64,000 nt of DNA from a virus: IMG/VR virus record IMGVR_UViG_3300032322_002195, positions 44,838 to 108,837 of that record; one strand, written 5' to 3'. Both the position numbers and the translations under genes were made by a program. This document shows positions 48,204-55,549 of the stretch, piece after piece. The notes under the pieces were generated by a model. It ran no database searches, was not told the DNA's origin, and was given only the letters and a program-made list of their open reading frames with translations. Each line of letters begins with the position of its first letter. Within the stretch, counting starts at the first letter, position 1.

Positions 48204-48506
48204 ATGGAACAAAAATACTTCTTCGGTTGGGATAATATCAAATGGTTTATCTCAGAAATTTGCAAAATCTATTCATCACAACCTTCTTTCTTTTCTAAGA
48301 AAAGAATTGAATCTGGAATCGCTTTTATTATTGCTCAATGGGGAATGATTTATTTCCTAGTTACTCACTCATCAGCTTTAACGATGGGTGAATTTTTATT
48401 ATGGGCGACCACTGAATTTGCCGTATCAGGTTATATAATCAATCAAATTCAGAAAGAAAAAAAAGAAATCGTTTCGGAAGAAAATCCACAACAACTTAAT
48501 GATTAA
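48204..48506 (+). CDS. small phage membrane protein
   Basis: 100 aa. An amphipathic N terminus then two membrane segments (about 36-52 SGIAFIIAQWGMIYFLVT; about 60-80 MGEFLLWATTEFAVSGYIIN) and a charged tail. The size and layout suit a holin or superinfection-control protein; the glucosaminidase gene is 6 kb away. Not proven. Confidence 0.7.
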   Translation: MEQKYFFGWDNIKWFISEICKIYSSQPSFFSKKRIESGIAFIIAQWGMIYFLVTHSSALTMGEFLLWATTEFAVSGYIINQIQKEKKEIVSEENPQQLND

Positions 48507-48526
48507 CGGAGCTTAGCTGAATCCAT

Positions 48527-48542
48527 GTACACAAACGTGTAC
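48527..48542. repeat. 16-bp palindrome, copy 2
   Basis: GTACACAAACGTGTAC, a perfect match to its own reverse complement at all but the two central bases. It lies just past the 3' end of the large structured RNA. Confidence 0.6.
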
Positions 48543-48559
48543 ACCATATAAAATAGCCA

Positions 48560-49006
48560 AACCCCTGTCCACATTTCGGGCTCAGGGGTTGACTTTTTCT
48601 AATAATTGGCCGCATATAAGCTGCCTTCGGTTGTTAATGCGGGCATAGCCGCCCGCTGGCTGAATTAAGAGGTGAGAGCCCACCCCAATCAATCGGCTCA
48701 AACTGATTGAGATGTCACCACTTTTTGGCTCAATGGGATGCCTTCCCACCGACTTACGTCCCTTGGCAGGGAACCTTTTTCGGATGTTTGGGTACACAGT
48801 GCCAATCTGCCTTTCGGGAGGGGCTGATGTCCCATTTTTAATATAAGGTTTGACCGACCTTAGTTAATCCTTTTCAGGGGATACGGATGGTGCATTAGCA
48901 TACATATCACTATGATGTTTTTTGTAATCCTAGGACAGCTACCACAGTCTACATCCTAGGTACTCAACGCTTTTATAACTAATGTGTAAGTTAAGCGTAA
49001 ACTTAC
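48560..49006 (-). ncRNA. large structured RNA of about 450 nt, unknown family
   Basis: A host-type promoter (49013-49045) starts the leftward RNA. Clear stems, 5' to 3': GTAAGTT/AACTTAC; CCTAGGA/TCCTAGG; AAGGT/ACCTT; TCCCT-GCCA-AGGGA; TGGGA/TCCCA; GGTGA/TCACC enclosing TCAATC/GATTGA, whose loop GAGCC can pair with GGCTC downstream (pseudoknot); GCGGGC/GCCCGC; and a last AACCCCTG/CAGGGGTT followed by a U-rich stretch. Much higher GC than its surroundings. It is not RNase P, tmRNA, SRP RNA or a group I/II intron core as far as I can see. A 71-codon frame inside looks accidental. Confidence 0.7.
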
Positions 49007-49012
49007 AAGACA

Positions 49013-49045
49013 AAGGTAAGAAATAAATTTGATATTACCAAATTT
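49013..49045 (-). promoter_or_regulatory. host-type promoter of the large structured RNA
   Basis: Minus strand TTTGGTAA with TTTGG near 49039-49043, and TTACCTTTG at 49013-49021. Confidence 0.75.
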
Positions 49046-49061
49046 ATTTTCAATTTTTTTG

Positions 49062-49185
49062 CGGTCATAATTGGACTCGAACCAATAAGATGATGCTTAT
49101 ATGTCGTTATTCCTAGCAAATTGGTATTTATCATTTCCAAGTTGCCGCTATCTGATTAATCTCTAGCTTTACGACTAATATGACC
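49062..49185 (-). tRNA. tRNA-like RNA F with enlarged middle
   Basis: Acceptor GGTCATA/TATGACC (7 bp) and T-arm ATTGG-TTCGAGT-CCAAT are canonical. Between them lie about 90 bases instead of about 45, including GTCG/CGAC, TTGG/CCAA and ATAAG-CATCAT-CTTAT. No anticodon arm with U33 can be assigned. Own promoter at 49212-49243 (TACCTTTG, TTTGG). Confidence 0.5.
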
Positions 49186-49211
49186 AAGTATTAATTTCAA
49201 TGAACGTGAGA

Positions 49212-49243
49212 CAAAGGTAAGAAATAATTTTGATATTACCAAA
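49212..49243 (-). promoter_or_regulatory. host-type promoter of tRNA-like RNA F
   Basis: TTTGG at 49239-49243 and TACCTTTG at 49212-49219, minus strand; nearly the same sequence as the promoter of the large structured RNA. Confidence 0.7.
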
Positions 49244-49244
49244 T

Positions 49245-49418
49245 TTATTTTACCTTTTCAATGGCTGAAGATATTATCGTTCCTAATATAATTAATAATG
49301 ATTGGGTACCGATAATTTTTAAATAAATTTCGTTTTTATCACTCCAAAGAGCAAGTACGGCTATTGGAAACATACTAAGTAATATCAACCCAAGAATAGC
49401 GTTAATAGTTTTTTTCAT
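49245..49418 (-). CDS. very small membrane protein
   Basis: 57 aa: two membrane segments (NAILGLILLSMFPIAVLALW and IIGTQSLLIILGTIISSAI) joined by SDKNEIYLK. It ends KVK; its last codons overlap the -33 region of the promoter of RNA F. It begins 14 bases after the tRNA-Met 3' end. Confidence 0.6.
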   Translation of the reverse strand: MKKTINAILGLILLSMFPIAVLALWSDKNEIYLKIIGTQSLLIILGTIISSAIEKVK

Positions 49419-49431
49419 TTTTTTGTTTTTG

Positions 49432-49505
49432 TGCGCCCTGCTGGGCTCGAACCAGCGACCTATTGATTATGAGTCAATTGCTCTGACCAACTGAGCTAAG
49501 GGCGC
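49432..49505 (-). tRNA. tRNA with CAT anticodon (Met, or Ile if lysidine-modified)
   Basis: Full cloverleaf: acceptor GCGCCCT/AGGGCGC, D-arm GCTC-AGTTGGTCA-GAGC, anticodon arm ATTGA-CTCATAA-TCAAT, variable AGGTC, T-arm GCTGG-TTCGAGC-CCAGC, discriminator A. CCA is not encoded. This is the only wholly regular tRNA I see here. Confidence 0.93.
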
Positions 49506-49519
49506 AAATAATTATATCA

Positions 49520-49777
49520 TTATTTACTTTCTTGAATAATAAACTTCCCTTCGATAAGTCCATACTTGGATTTTTCTTGATAAGAATAAACCTCAACTGA
49601 ATCGGTTGATTTCATCGGTTTTGTCAATATCCAAAGTTGGTCATCTTTCCAAGAACAATTCATCAATTTTTGATTTTTTTCTAAGGTAAATGTTTGGGTT
49701 TGTCCATACTTTTTAACCAATACGTTATCGCAACTGGTTAAGGAAATTATTCCAATAAGTAATAATAGTTTTTTCAT
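49520..49777 (-). CDS. small lipoprotein
   Basis: 85 aa. MKKLLLLIGIISLTSCDNVL is a signal peptide with lipobox (Cys 16). Mature part begins DNVLVKKYGQTQTF, beta-rich, with MNCSWKDDQLWILTKPM. Transcribed toward the tRNA gene 14 bases away. Exported lipoprotein of unknown role. Confidence 0.75.
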   Translation of the reverse strand: MKKLLLLIGIISLTSCDNVLVKKYGQTQTFTLEKNQKLMNCSWKDDQLWILTKPMKSTDSVEVYSYQEKSKYGLIEGKFIIQESK

Positions 49778-49791
49778 GTTTTATAATTGTT

Positions 49792-49998
49792 TTATTTTTT
49801 ATTTGTTTTATGCCACTTGTCAACGTTTTCCCAATTTAGCATAGCTAATGCACCTAGAAGTGATTTATCACGTGGTTTTTGCAATCTTGCATATGTTTCA
49901 ACATTATCAATCATAACCTGAATGATTTGATGATGCTCAAGTGTTTGAGCCGTTTCAATCGACTTATGTATTTTTATGGTTGCTTTAACAAAATCCAT
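49792..49998 (-). CDS. small hypothetical protein
   Basis: 68 aa from the ATG at 49998 (MDFVKATIKIHKSIETAQTL); a longer frame reads only promoter sequence. Helical with basic C terminus. Promoter 50022-50054. Confidence 0.65.
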   Translation of the reverse strand: MDFVKATIKIHKSIETAQTLEHHQIIQVMIDNVETYARLQKPRDKSLLGALAMLNWENVDKWHKTNKK

Positions 49999-50034
49999 TT
50001 TAATTAGGTTGAATGATAAGACAAAGATAAGCAA

Positions 50035-50274
50035 TTATTTTGAATCTACCAAATTTATTTTTAATTGTAAATGGTCGAATCCTTTTATTTTATTGGTTGG
50101 TAAACCATTACGTTTCCACATCCCACTAATATAACCCTCATGCAAATTTGGTTTGCCCATATAAGGACACTTAACCATACCAACAATAATATTATCCAAA
50201 GGCAACCACCTTAGATTTTTTACTGGATAACCCTCAATGGTTTCTGTTATTTTATTTAATTCCTCTGTTTTCAT
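50035..50274 (-). CDS. small hypothetical protein
   Basis: 79 aa from the ATG at 50274 (MKTEELNKITETIEGYPVKN). Promoter -7 ends at 50279, only 4 bases before, so the message is nearly leaderless. It ends LKINLVDSK, the last six residues and stop being written by the downstream promoter. Confidence 0.65.
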   Translation of the reverse strand: MKTEELNKITETIEGYPVKNLRWLPLDNIIVGMVKCPYMGKPNLHEGYISGMWKRNGLPTNKIKGFDHLQLKINLVDSK

Positions 50275-50278
50275 AAGG

Positions 50279-50338
50279 CAAAGATAAAAATAAAAAATGA
50301 GATTACCAAATGATAACCCCATTTTTTTTTGAAACTTT
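50279..50338 (-). promoter_or_regulatory. fused terminator and host-type promoter
   Basis: GGGGTTATC and GGTAATCTC (with wobbles) pair around ATTT, followed by T-rich sequence, and the 3' arm carries TTTGG (about 50306-50310) of the promoter with TATCTTTG at 50279-50286. Confidence 0.6.
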
Positions 50339-50340
50339 TT

Positions 50341-50868
50341 TTACTCGGCAAAGTCAGGTTTTATTTCAGCATACCCGATTGGTTTCTTGCTTTCAACTGA
50401 AATAATATCTCTAGCCCACGTTCCAATGTACTTATTTTCACCTTCAAAGTCACCACCACCCCTGCCGTTTCCTTCGCACGTAAGCAATGGTAGAGGGTGT
50501 ATTTTAGTTCCTTTCCACATAGGGATTTCAGAAACCGAAAACTTATCCACAAATTGCTTTTTGGTGTGGTTTACAATGTAACGTGTTTCAGTTGTGGTAA
50601 ACCTTTCCGTAGGTTTAACTTTTTCTGTGTCCTTGCAACGGCCATACAAATTTGTTTTTCTGCCTTTGCATTCATCGGCATAGTCGCCAGCCCATACAAC
50701 CCTTTGAGGTTTGTTTTTGATTAGGCTTTCAAAGGCACTCACAAAATCATTTCCAATGTCGGAATGTTCCATGAGTTTAAGCCCATTGTCGTATTCGTGT
50801 GAATACATCCAAGATTTTACTGTTTTTTTGTTTTCAGCAAGCAAAATTGGTTTAAAATACTGTCCCAT
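50341..50868 (-). CDS. hypothetical protein
   Basis: 175 aa. MGQYFKPILLAENKKTVKSW, VVWAGDYADECKGRKTNLYG and GRGGGDFEGENKYIGTWARD. I recall similar proteins in Bacteroidota phages and conjugative elements with no function. Promoter 50898-50929. Confidence 0.7.
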   Translation of the reverse strand: MGQYFKPILLAENKKTVKSWMYSHEYDNGLKLMEHSDIGNDFVSAFESLIKNKPQRVVWAGDYADECKGRKTNLYGRCKDTEKVKPTERFTTTETRYIVNHTKKQFVDKFSVSEIPMWKGTKIHPLPLLTCEGNGRGGGDFEGENKYIGTWARDIISVESKKPIGYAEIKPDFAE

Positions 50869-50957
50869 TTTTTTAATTATTTAGTTGATTAGTGATGCAA
50901 AGATAGTAAAAAAAATGACACTACCAAATAGTAGTGCCACTTTTTTTGAAACTTTTT

Positions 50958-51707
50958 TTATCCGTTGTAAATTGTTTCTAATTGTTCATACAATTTACCC
51001 TCGCTTGTACTAAACACAAAGTGCTTAACAACGGCTTTCAAACGCTTAATCATGTGCTTATGATTATAGCCCTCTGTTCTAAGCATGAGCTTAATAAGAG
51101 CTTCATTCATTTGTCGTGTGTTTGGCACAATTTCAGCACACTCACTCACACAATCAATGAGTTCATCACCTTTTACTTTATTCACAATTTCAAACCTACC
51201 TTCTTTTACCATTTTGGTAGCCTTGGCTCTGTTTTGCATTGTATATGCTTGAATGATGATTGACACCTGCATATCAGAATAAGTGAGGTTCATTGCATTT
51301 TTCAGCAAACGATAGTCTTTGTTTCCACTTTCAGCCCAACCATGAATGTAGTCAGCTAATTTCCATGATTTGCTTGTATTGTTCAAGTCAATCATAAGTT
51401 GAGTTGTTTCAGCTTCACTCTTTGAATCCACAACGGTACAAGGAATATTATATCCTAAGTCCTTTAAACAATCACTCAAATGCTGTCCATCAACAATATA
51501 ATACTTGTTTTTCTTGCTATCCCACACCACAATCACATTACGCAATACACCATTTCGCATTACTGATAACTTCATGCTCAAAGAATGCTGTTTATTAATT
51601 GGTCTGTTTTTAGGTAGCACCGCTAATAGTCCATATTGGTCTGGGGTGATAACAACCATTTTGGTTTTTGTTTCGCTAACCATTGCGATTTCGTTTGTTT
51701 TTGACAT
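50958..51707 (-). CDS. ParB-like protein
   Basis: 249 aa from the ATG at 51707. PKNRPINKQHSLSMKLSVMR, NVIVVWDSKKNKYYIVDGQH and LGYNIPCTVVDSKSEAETT match the ParB/sulfiredoxin-like N-termin domain with the DGxHR-like motif as DGQHL. The C-terminal half is helical. It may act on DNA or be an ATP-dependent enzyme of that fold. Promoter 51732-51764. Confidence 0.8.
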   Translation of the reverse strand: MSKTNEIAMVSETKTKMVVITPDQYGLLAVLPKNRPINKQHSLSMKLSVMRNGVLRNVIVVWDSKKNKYYIVDGQHLSDCLKDLGYNIPCTVVDSKSEAETTQLMIDLNNTSKSWKLADYIHGWAESGNKDYRLLKNAMNLTYSDMQVSIIIQAYTMQNRAKATKMVKEGRFEIVNKVKGDELIDCVSECAEIVPNTRQMNEALIKLMLRTEGYNHKHMIKRLKAVVKHFVFSTSEGKLYEQLETIYNG

Positions 51708-51805
51708 TTTATTTATTATTTGATTATGAGACAAAGATAAGGAGAATTTTTTAAACTACCAAATTTATTTTAAACTTTTTTTACGCACCAATTAAATCCA
51801 AAAAT

Positions 51806-51900
51806 TCTTCACAACTGAAGTTTATGTGTTAAATCACTATACCAATCTTCAACCATTATGTAGTTACATAAATAGAAATGTGAAAAGGGGTAAATTTTAA
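51806..51900 (+). pseudogene. remnant of an HNH endonuclease gene
   Basis: The plus frame ending TAA at 51898-51900 reads TTEVYVLNHYTNLQPLCSYI then NRNVKRGKF. It matches the last 30 residues of the intact HNH gene at 60207-60821 (EDVIRLNHYTNLQPLCSYIN). Everything upstream is gone. It lies between two leftward genes, just beyond a promoter. Confidence 0.8.
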
Positions 51901-51911
51901 CTTACCCCTTA
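51885..51911. terminator. hairpin between HNH remnant and 172-aa gene
   Basis: AAGGGGTAA and TTACCCCTT pair around ATTTTAAC; flanking A/T runs are weak. Plausible bidirectional terminator. Confidence 0.6.
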
Positions 51912-51916
51912 ATTCC

Positions 51917-52435
51917 TCACGAATGCATATCGACAAACACTACCCAAAGTTTGCCATCGCCACTATCGGTTTGAGTTACACCGCACTCATCATAAGAGAA
52001 TGCGTAAAAGTTATCTTCCAATACATTAAATTGGTTTGATACCTTCTCACCGCTTTTTCTACGGAAGGCTTTGATTTGTTTTATTGATTTTATCTCATAC
52101 AAAAACTTGGCATACTTCTGCAACGACCACAATTCATTTGTATTGAAGCTCTCAACCTTTTTGCCTTTAGCCAATAACTTTTTGGCTGTTTCAGTGTATA
52201 GGTCAGACTGCATCCAACCTTTAATCATTTTGTTGATTTTGGCAATGGTATTGGTATTCTCATCGGGTTCATACCGACCATCAGAGGCTTTGTAAACCTC
52301 GTTATCTTCACTTACCGCACCACACATGGTACGCCAGTTGTTTTCGTTTCCCCAATCCATGAGGAAACTTTCTGCTTCTGAACAAGCATCTTCGCCATTC
52401 TCGGCTTTTACTACTACTAAATGTAAATTGTGCAT
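51917..52435 (-). CDS. hypothetical protein
   Basis: 172 aa. HLVVVKAENGEDACSEAESF, LMDWGNENNWRTMCGAVSED and the tail DECGVTQTDSGDGKLWVVFV. A conserved-looking phage/plasmid protein, function unknown. Promoter 52464-52495. Confidence 0.7.
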   Translation of the reverse strand: MHNLHLVVVKAENGEDACSEAESFLMDWGNENNWRTMCGAVSEDNEVYKASDGRYEPDENTNTIAKINKMIKGWMQSDLYTETAKKLLAKGKKVESFNTNELWSLQKYAKFLYEIKSIKQIKAFRRKSGEKVSNQFNVLEDNFYAFSYDECGVTQTDSGDGKLWVVFVDMHS

Positions 52436-52510
52436 GATTTATTTATTTAATTGATTAGTGATGCAAAGATAGTAATTATTTTGAATCTACCAAATTTATT
52501 TTAAACTTTT

Positions 52511-53332
52511 TTACTCGGTAGTTTCTTTGACTTTCAATAACTTGTCAATTTCAGCAACCCTTTCATATTGCTCATCAGCCAATGCAAGTTCTTTTAATTT
52601 ATTTAAAACAACCACAGCATAATCATCAACAAGATATTGTTCTTCGTGTGCCAATACTACAAGGCTGTCCGTAAACTCATCCAGTTCATCTTCCACGTTC
52701 TCACATAGGTAGTCCACAAGATAGTATTCATTTTCGTCACGAATCTCCATAGCCATTTTTAATGCTTCGGGGCTACCACCTTTTGGTACGTTTTCACCAA
52801 TACACTCTCCATTCTCTAATGTATATTCACCAACATTGTACCCAAAATCTTCATCAGCATATTCTACTTTAAAACGCAAAGTAGAATATTTTTCGGACAT
52901 TACCAACATAGCCCCCAAAGGTGTACTCCACGCTGTATGGAATTCAATGATAGGTTCACTTTCATTTTTTAATTGGTCGTAAGCATTCCACTTTGTACCC
53001 CAGTTGGCAATTTGCCAATCATACCAGTTGTCGTGTCCAAATTCATCATTGAATTTGTCAGACATCTCTTTGGTAATACCACGACTAACACCCCATTGCT
53101 TTTCAATGTCGGATAGTTCATTGTTGGCTATTCGTCTTTCTTGCTCATCATATTCCTTTTTAGATATGATTTTTGTAGGACTTTGTGTACCTTCCAATTC
53201 CTGTGGAATAGGTGCAAACGTATTGAAGTCAATAAATTGGTCTTCTCTTGTGCCTTTGATTTCAGCAAGACACTTTGCTACTTCTTGTTCATTACCGATA
53301 ATTGTAAGTCGATTGGTTACGTGATTAGGCAT
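52511..53332 (-). CDS. YubB ferredoxin-like (DUF1281) protein
   Basis: 273 aa. MPNHVTNRLTIIGNEQEVAK, FAPIPQEL, DWQIANWGTKWNAYD, EFHTAWSTPLGAML and EYADEDFGYNVGEY match the Api92-like/DUF1281 family of phages and plasmids. The C-terminal third is helical and acidic. Function unknown. Promoter 53364-53395. Confidence 0.85.
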   Translation of the reverse strand: MPNHVTNRLTIIGNEQEVAKCLAEIKGTREDQFIDFNTFAPIPQELEGTQSPTKIISKKEYDEQERRIANNELSDIEKQWGVSRGITKEMSDKFNDEFGHDNWYDWQIANWGTKWNAYDQLKNESEPIIEFHTAWSTPLGAMLVMSEKYSTLRFKVEYADEDFGYNVGEYTLENGECIGENVPKGGSPEALKMAMEIRDENEYYLVDYLCENVEDELDEFTDSLVVLAHEEQYLVDDYAVVVLNKLKELALADEQYERVAEIDKLLKVKETTE

Positions 53333-53411
53333 AATTATTTTTTTTTTAATTGATTAACGAGGGCAAAGATAGTAATTAATTTGAATCTACCAAATTTATT
53401 TTAAAATATTT

Positions 53412-53729
53412 TTAATACCCAAATTCAGGTTCAATTTTTACCTTTGATTTTATCCATTTGATAATCTCATCAGCGTAATATGAAGTGCTAAGGTCACAAA
53501 GGAATTCAGATAATTTCCATTCAGCATCTAGCTCATTTGCCAATACAGTGCCTCGTGTAAATTCTTTTGCTTTGCTTTGGTCAGAAGATTTTCTGCTACC
53601 AGTTGAGAAGTCCCATTCTTTACCAATTACTTGAATTATTTTGCCAGTGATTTCTACGGTAATTACACCGCCTTGAGCAACTTCGCCTAATTTCCAAGTT
53701 TTTGTTTTTAAGTTTCTAGGTTTAGCCAT
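53412..53729 (-). CDS. hypothetical protein
   Basis: 105 aa, basic start MAKPRNLKTKTWKLGEVAQG, then strands GGVITVEITGKIIQVIGKEW. It resembles neighbours with paralogous promoters only. Promoter 53752-53783. Confidence 0.65.
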   Translation of the reverse strand: MAKPRNLKTKTWKLGEVAQGGVITVEITGKIIQVIGKEWDFSTGSRKSSDQSKAKEFTRGTVLANELDAEWKLSEFLCDLSTSYYADEIIKWIKSKVKIEPEFGY

Positions 53730-53785
53730 GTTTTTAATTGATTAACGAGGGCAAAGATAGTAATTAATTTGAATCTACCAAATTT

Positions 53786-54043
53786 TTATTCGGAAATTTT
53801 CAATTCAACTTCACCAACTTCAAATAAATCTAAATGAAGTTTTTGAATTACTTCAAATAAATTTCCATCTACTAGATAATAAAAATCTTCTTCTAAGGTA
53901 ATATTAAACGTTTCTTGAATCGTCTTAGAATGACGAACCCATAAATTTTTAATATACTCCCTTAAATCATTTTCACCGCCAACTAATAAGACTCCACTCT
54001 CGTCTTCATCACGGACTTGTACCAATTGATATATTTTTGTCAT
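53786..54043 (-). CDS. small hypothetical protein
   Basis: 85 aa: MTKIYQLVQVRDEDESGVLL, mixed alpha/beta, ending VELKISE. Three bases separate it from the 59-aa gene upstream, so they are probably cotranscribed. Confidence 0.65.
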   Translation of the reverse strand: MTKIYQLVQVRDEDESGVLLVGGENDLREYIKNLWVRHSKTIQETFNITLEEDFYYLVDGNLFEVIQKLHLDLFEVGEVELKISE

Positions 54044-54046
54044 GTT

Positions 54047-54226
54047 CTAAATTTTTTCAAAATAACCTTGATGTGAAAAATAAAAAGTTTCTCCATTATC
54101 TATCTTATAAAGAATATCATTTGAAATAATGTCATTTGAAATTATGATAACAACCTCATCAAAGATTTCATTAGCATAATCAAAAACCCTAACTTTATCA
54201 CCCTTTTTTAAATTTATGGTTTCCAT
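54047..54226 (-). CDS. small hypothetical protein
   Basis: 59 aa: METINLKKGDKVRVFDYANE, beta-rich (SNDILYKIDNGETFYFSHQG), ending in YFEKI. It follows the 88-aa gene through the junction TAAATAAAGTA. The KKGDKVRV start is typical of small SH3-like barrels. Confidence 0.6.
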   Translation of the reverse strand: METINLKKGDKVRVFDYANEIFDEVVIIISNDIISNDILYKIDNGETFYFSHQGYFEKI

Positions 54227-54243
54227 CTTACTTTATTTAAAAG

Positions 54244-54510
54244 TCACATCCACCCTTCTTTTACAATACCAGCTTTGCCATCAACCATTCGCCATATCTC
54301 TGCCCATTCACCCCATTCTCCTCTACGACTTCTTAATACAGATATGTTGACTTCCAGATTTTCCTCCAGATGTCTTTTCATATTCTTCACCAATTCCCTA
54401 TATGTTGGATATTGAATGGTTTTATATGGACTACCTTTGCCATAACTATTGGAATACTCCCTTCTCGTTTCGTTGGTAATTATTGTTACCTGTGGTTTAA
54501 AGTTGCTCAT
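54244..54510 (-). CDS. small hypothetical protein
   Basis: 88 aa: MSNFKPQVTIITNETRREYS, with YRELVKNMKRHLEENLEVNI. The promoter (54515-54547) ends its -7 box 4 bases before the ATG, suggesting leaderless translation. Confidence 0.65.
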   Translation of the reverse strand: MSNFKPQVTIITNETRREYSNSYGKGSPYKTIQYPTYRELVKNMKRHLEENLEVNISVLRSRRGEWGEWAEIWRMVDGKAGIVKEGWM

Positions 54511-54527
54511 GGGACAAAGATAAATAT

Positions 54528-55097
54528 TTATTTTGAATTCACCAAATTTATTGTGTTAAATTCTTTGATTATTTTCTTTAACTTTTCAACATACATTGAA
54601 TCCTCAGCATAATTCGCCCTTAAATATTGAAAATATTCCTCCTCCGTTTTTATATCATTAAGGTATGCAGCGGCAAACATAGCATAATCTTGTACACTTT
54701 CCCTCCATGAATTATAATAAGCATGACCATTCTCAACACCTGAATTGGTTGTTGGTCGCTTGGTAGCCTCTTTCATCCCAAATAAATTATTATTCTCCTT
54801 GAATATATTTGATTTAAATTCATTCGTCTCCAATACAGCTTGTGCCAAAACAATATGGGGAAACCTTAGATTTAAATCCAATATGTATTCTTTTAACTTA
54901 TCTTTCGAAAATTTGGTGTTTTCTTTGATTATAATCGCTTTTGTTTCATTGCTGATATACGATATGTCATTTATCCGTTTTAATGCAATAAATGCAAAAA
55001 AACTCATCAAAACCAAAACAATCAAAACACAAATTAAAATAACCCTATTCGAAATATTCTCATAGGTTAAGCTTTTTTTGTTAAATTTATATATCAT
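54528..55097 (-). CDS. membrane-anchored glucosaminidase (lysis enzyme)
   Basis: 189 aa. A membrane anchor at about 18-40 (VILICVLIVLVLMSFFAFIA) is followed by a glucosaminidase domain: FPHIVLAQAVLETNEFKSNI, FKENNNLFGMKEA, AYYNSWRESVQDYAMFAAAY. The first Glu (LETN) is the expected catalytic acid. It would cut host peptidoglycan and is a signal-anchor endolysin candidate. It ends NTINLVNSK, with the last codons and stop made by the next promoter. Confidence 0.85.
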   Translation of the reverse strand: MIYKFNKKSLTYENISNRVILICVLIVLVLMSFFAFIALKRINDISYISNETKAIIIKENTKFSKDKLKEYILDLNLRFPHIVLAQAVLETNEFKSNIFKENNNLFGMKEATKRPTTNSGVENGHAYYNSWRESVQDYAMFAAAYLNDIKTEEEYFQYLRANYAEDSMYVEKLKKIIKEFNTINLVNSK

Positions 55098-55102
55098 TTT
55101 AT

Positions 55103-55249
55103 TTAAATTAATTTATTTTCTACTGAACGCCCTACTGAACCCCATACTGAACGACTTGCTGAACTCAATACTGAACGCCATACTGAATTCCATACTGAAT
55201 CCTGTACTGAATTCCCTACTGAATCACTTATTGATTTACCTATATTCAT
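55103..55249 (-). CDS. xxSV tetrapeptide-repeat protein (48 aa)
   Basis: Starts MNIGKSISDSVGNSVQDSVW and continues as SV-x-x units to VENKLI. SV is nearly always TCA GTA while the two residues between change. Its ATG overlaps the stop of the preceding repeat gene (55246-55428) by four bases, which favours translational coupling. Confidence 0.65.
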   Translation of the reverse strand: MNIGKSISDSVGNSVQDSVWNSVWRSVLSSASRSVWGSVGRSVENKLI

Positions 55250-55428
55250 TTTATTATATTTCTAGTTGGTCTCCTTACTGAATCCCTTACTGAATTCCGT
55301 ACTGAATTCAATACTGAAATAATTACTGAATTCCGTACTGAATTCAATACTGAATTACTTACTGAAATCAATACTGAATTACTTACTGAATTACTTACTT
55401 TATCTTTAACTGATTTACCTATTTCCAT
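55246..55428 (-). CDS. xxSV tetrapeptide-repeat protein (60 aa)
   Basis: Head MEIGKSVKDKVSNSV, about 11 SV-x-x units (I, L, R, S, N, D in the variable places), tail RRPTRNIIK. Middle member of a leftward overlapping trio. No homologue of known function; short proteins with similar DSVWDSV repeats exist in scattered phage and bacterial entries as I recall. Confidence 0.65.
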   Translation of the reverse strand: MEIGKSVKDKVSNSVSNSVLISVSNSVLNSVRNSVIISVLNSVRNSVRDSVRRPTRNIIK

Positions 55429-55534
55429 GTCTTATATTTCTGGTTGGTCTACTTACTGAATTCAATACTGAATTCCATACTGAATCAAATGCTAAATTAC
55501 TTACTTTAAACTTAATTGGTTTACCTATTTCCAT
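55415..55534 (-). CDS. xxSV tetrapeptide-repeat protein, short (39 aa)
   Basis: MEIGKPIKFKVSNLAFDSVW then only three units and the tail SRPTRNIRHGNR. It keeps the family head and tail but has lost most repeats. First gene of the trio, overlapping the next by 14 bases. Confidence 0.55.
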   Translation of the reverse strand: MEIGKPIKFKVSNLAFDSVWNSVLNSVSRPTRNIRHGNR

Positions 55535-55549
55535 AATCAGCCAAAATTA

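Noticed and set aside
48582-48797. 71-codon leftward frame inside the large structured RNA
   Set aside because: It lies across several stable hairpins, has odd Arg/Pro/Gly-rich content unlike any neighbour, and no start signal; the RNA explanation fits better.
49792-50322. Longer N-termini such as LIFVLSFNLIK or LSFGNLIFYFYLCL on small genes
   Set aside because: They are promoter sequence read as codons; internal ATGs right after the -7 box are the likely starts (also at 47177, 51707, 56103, 58755, 60088).
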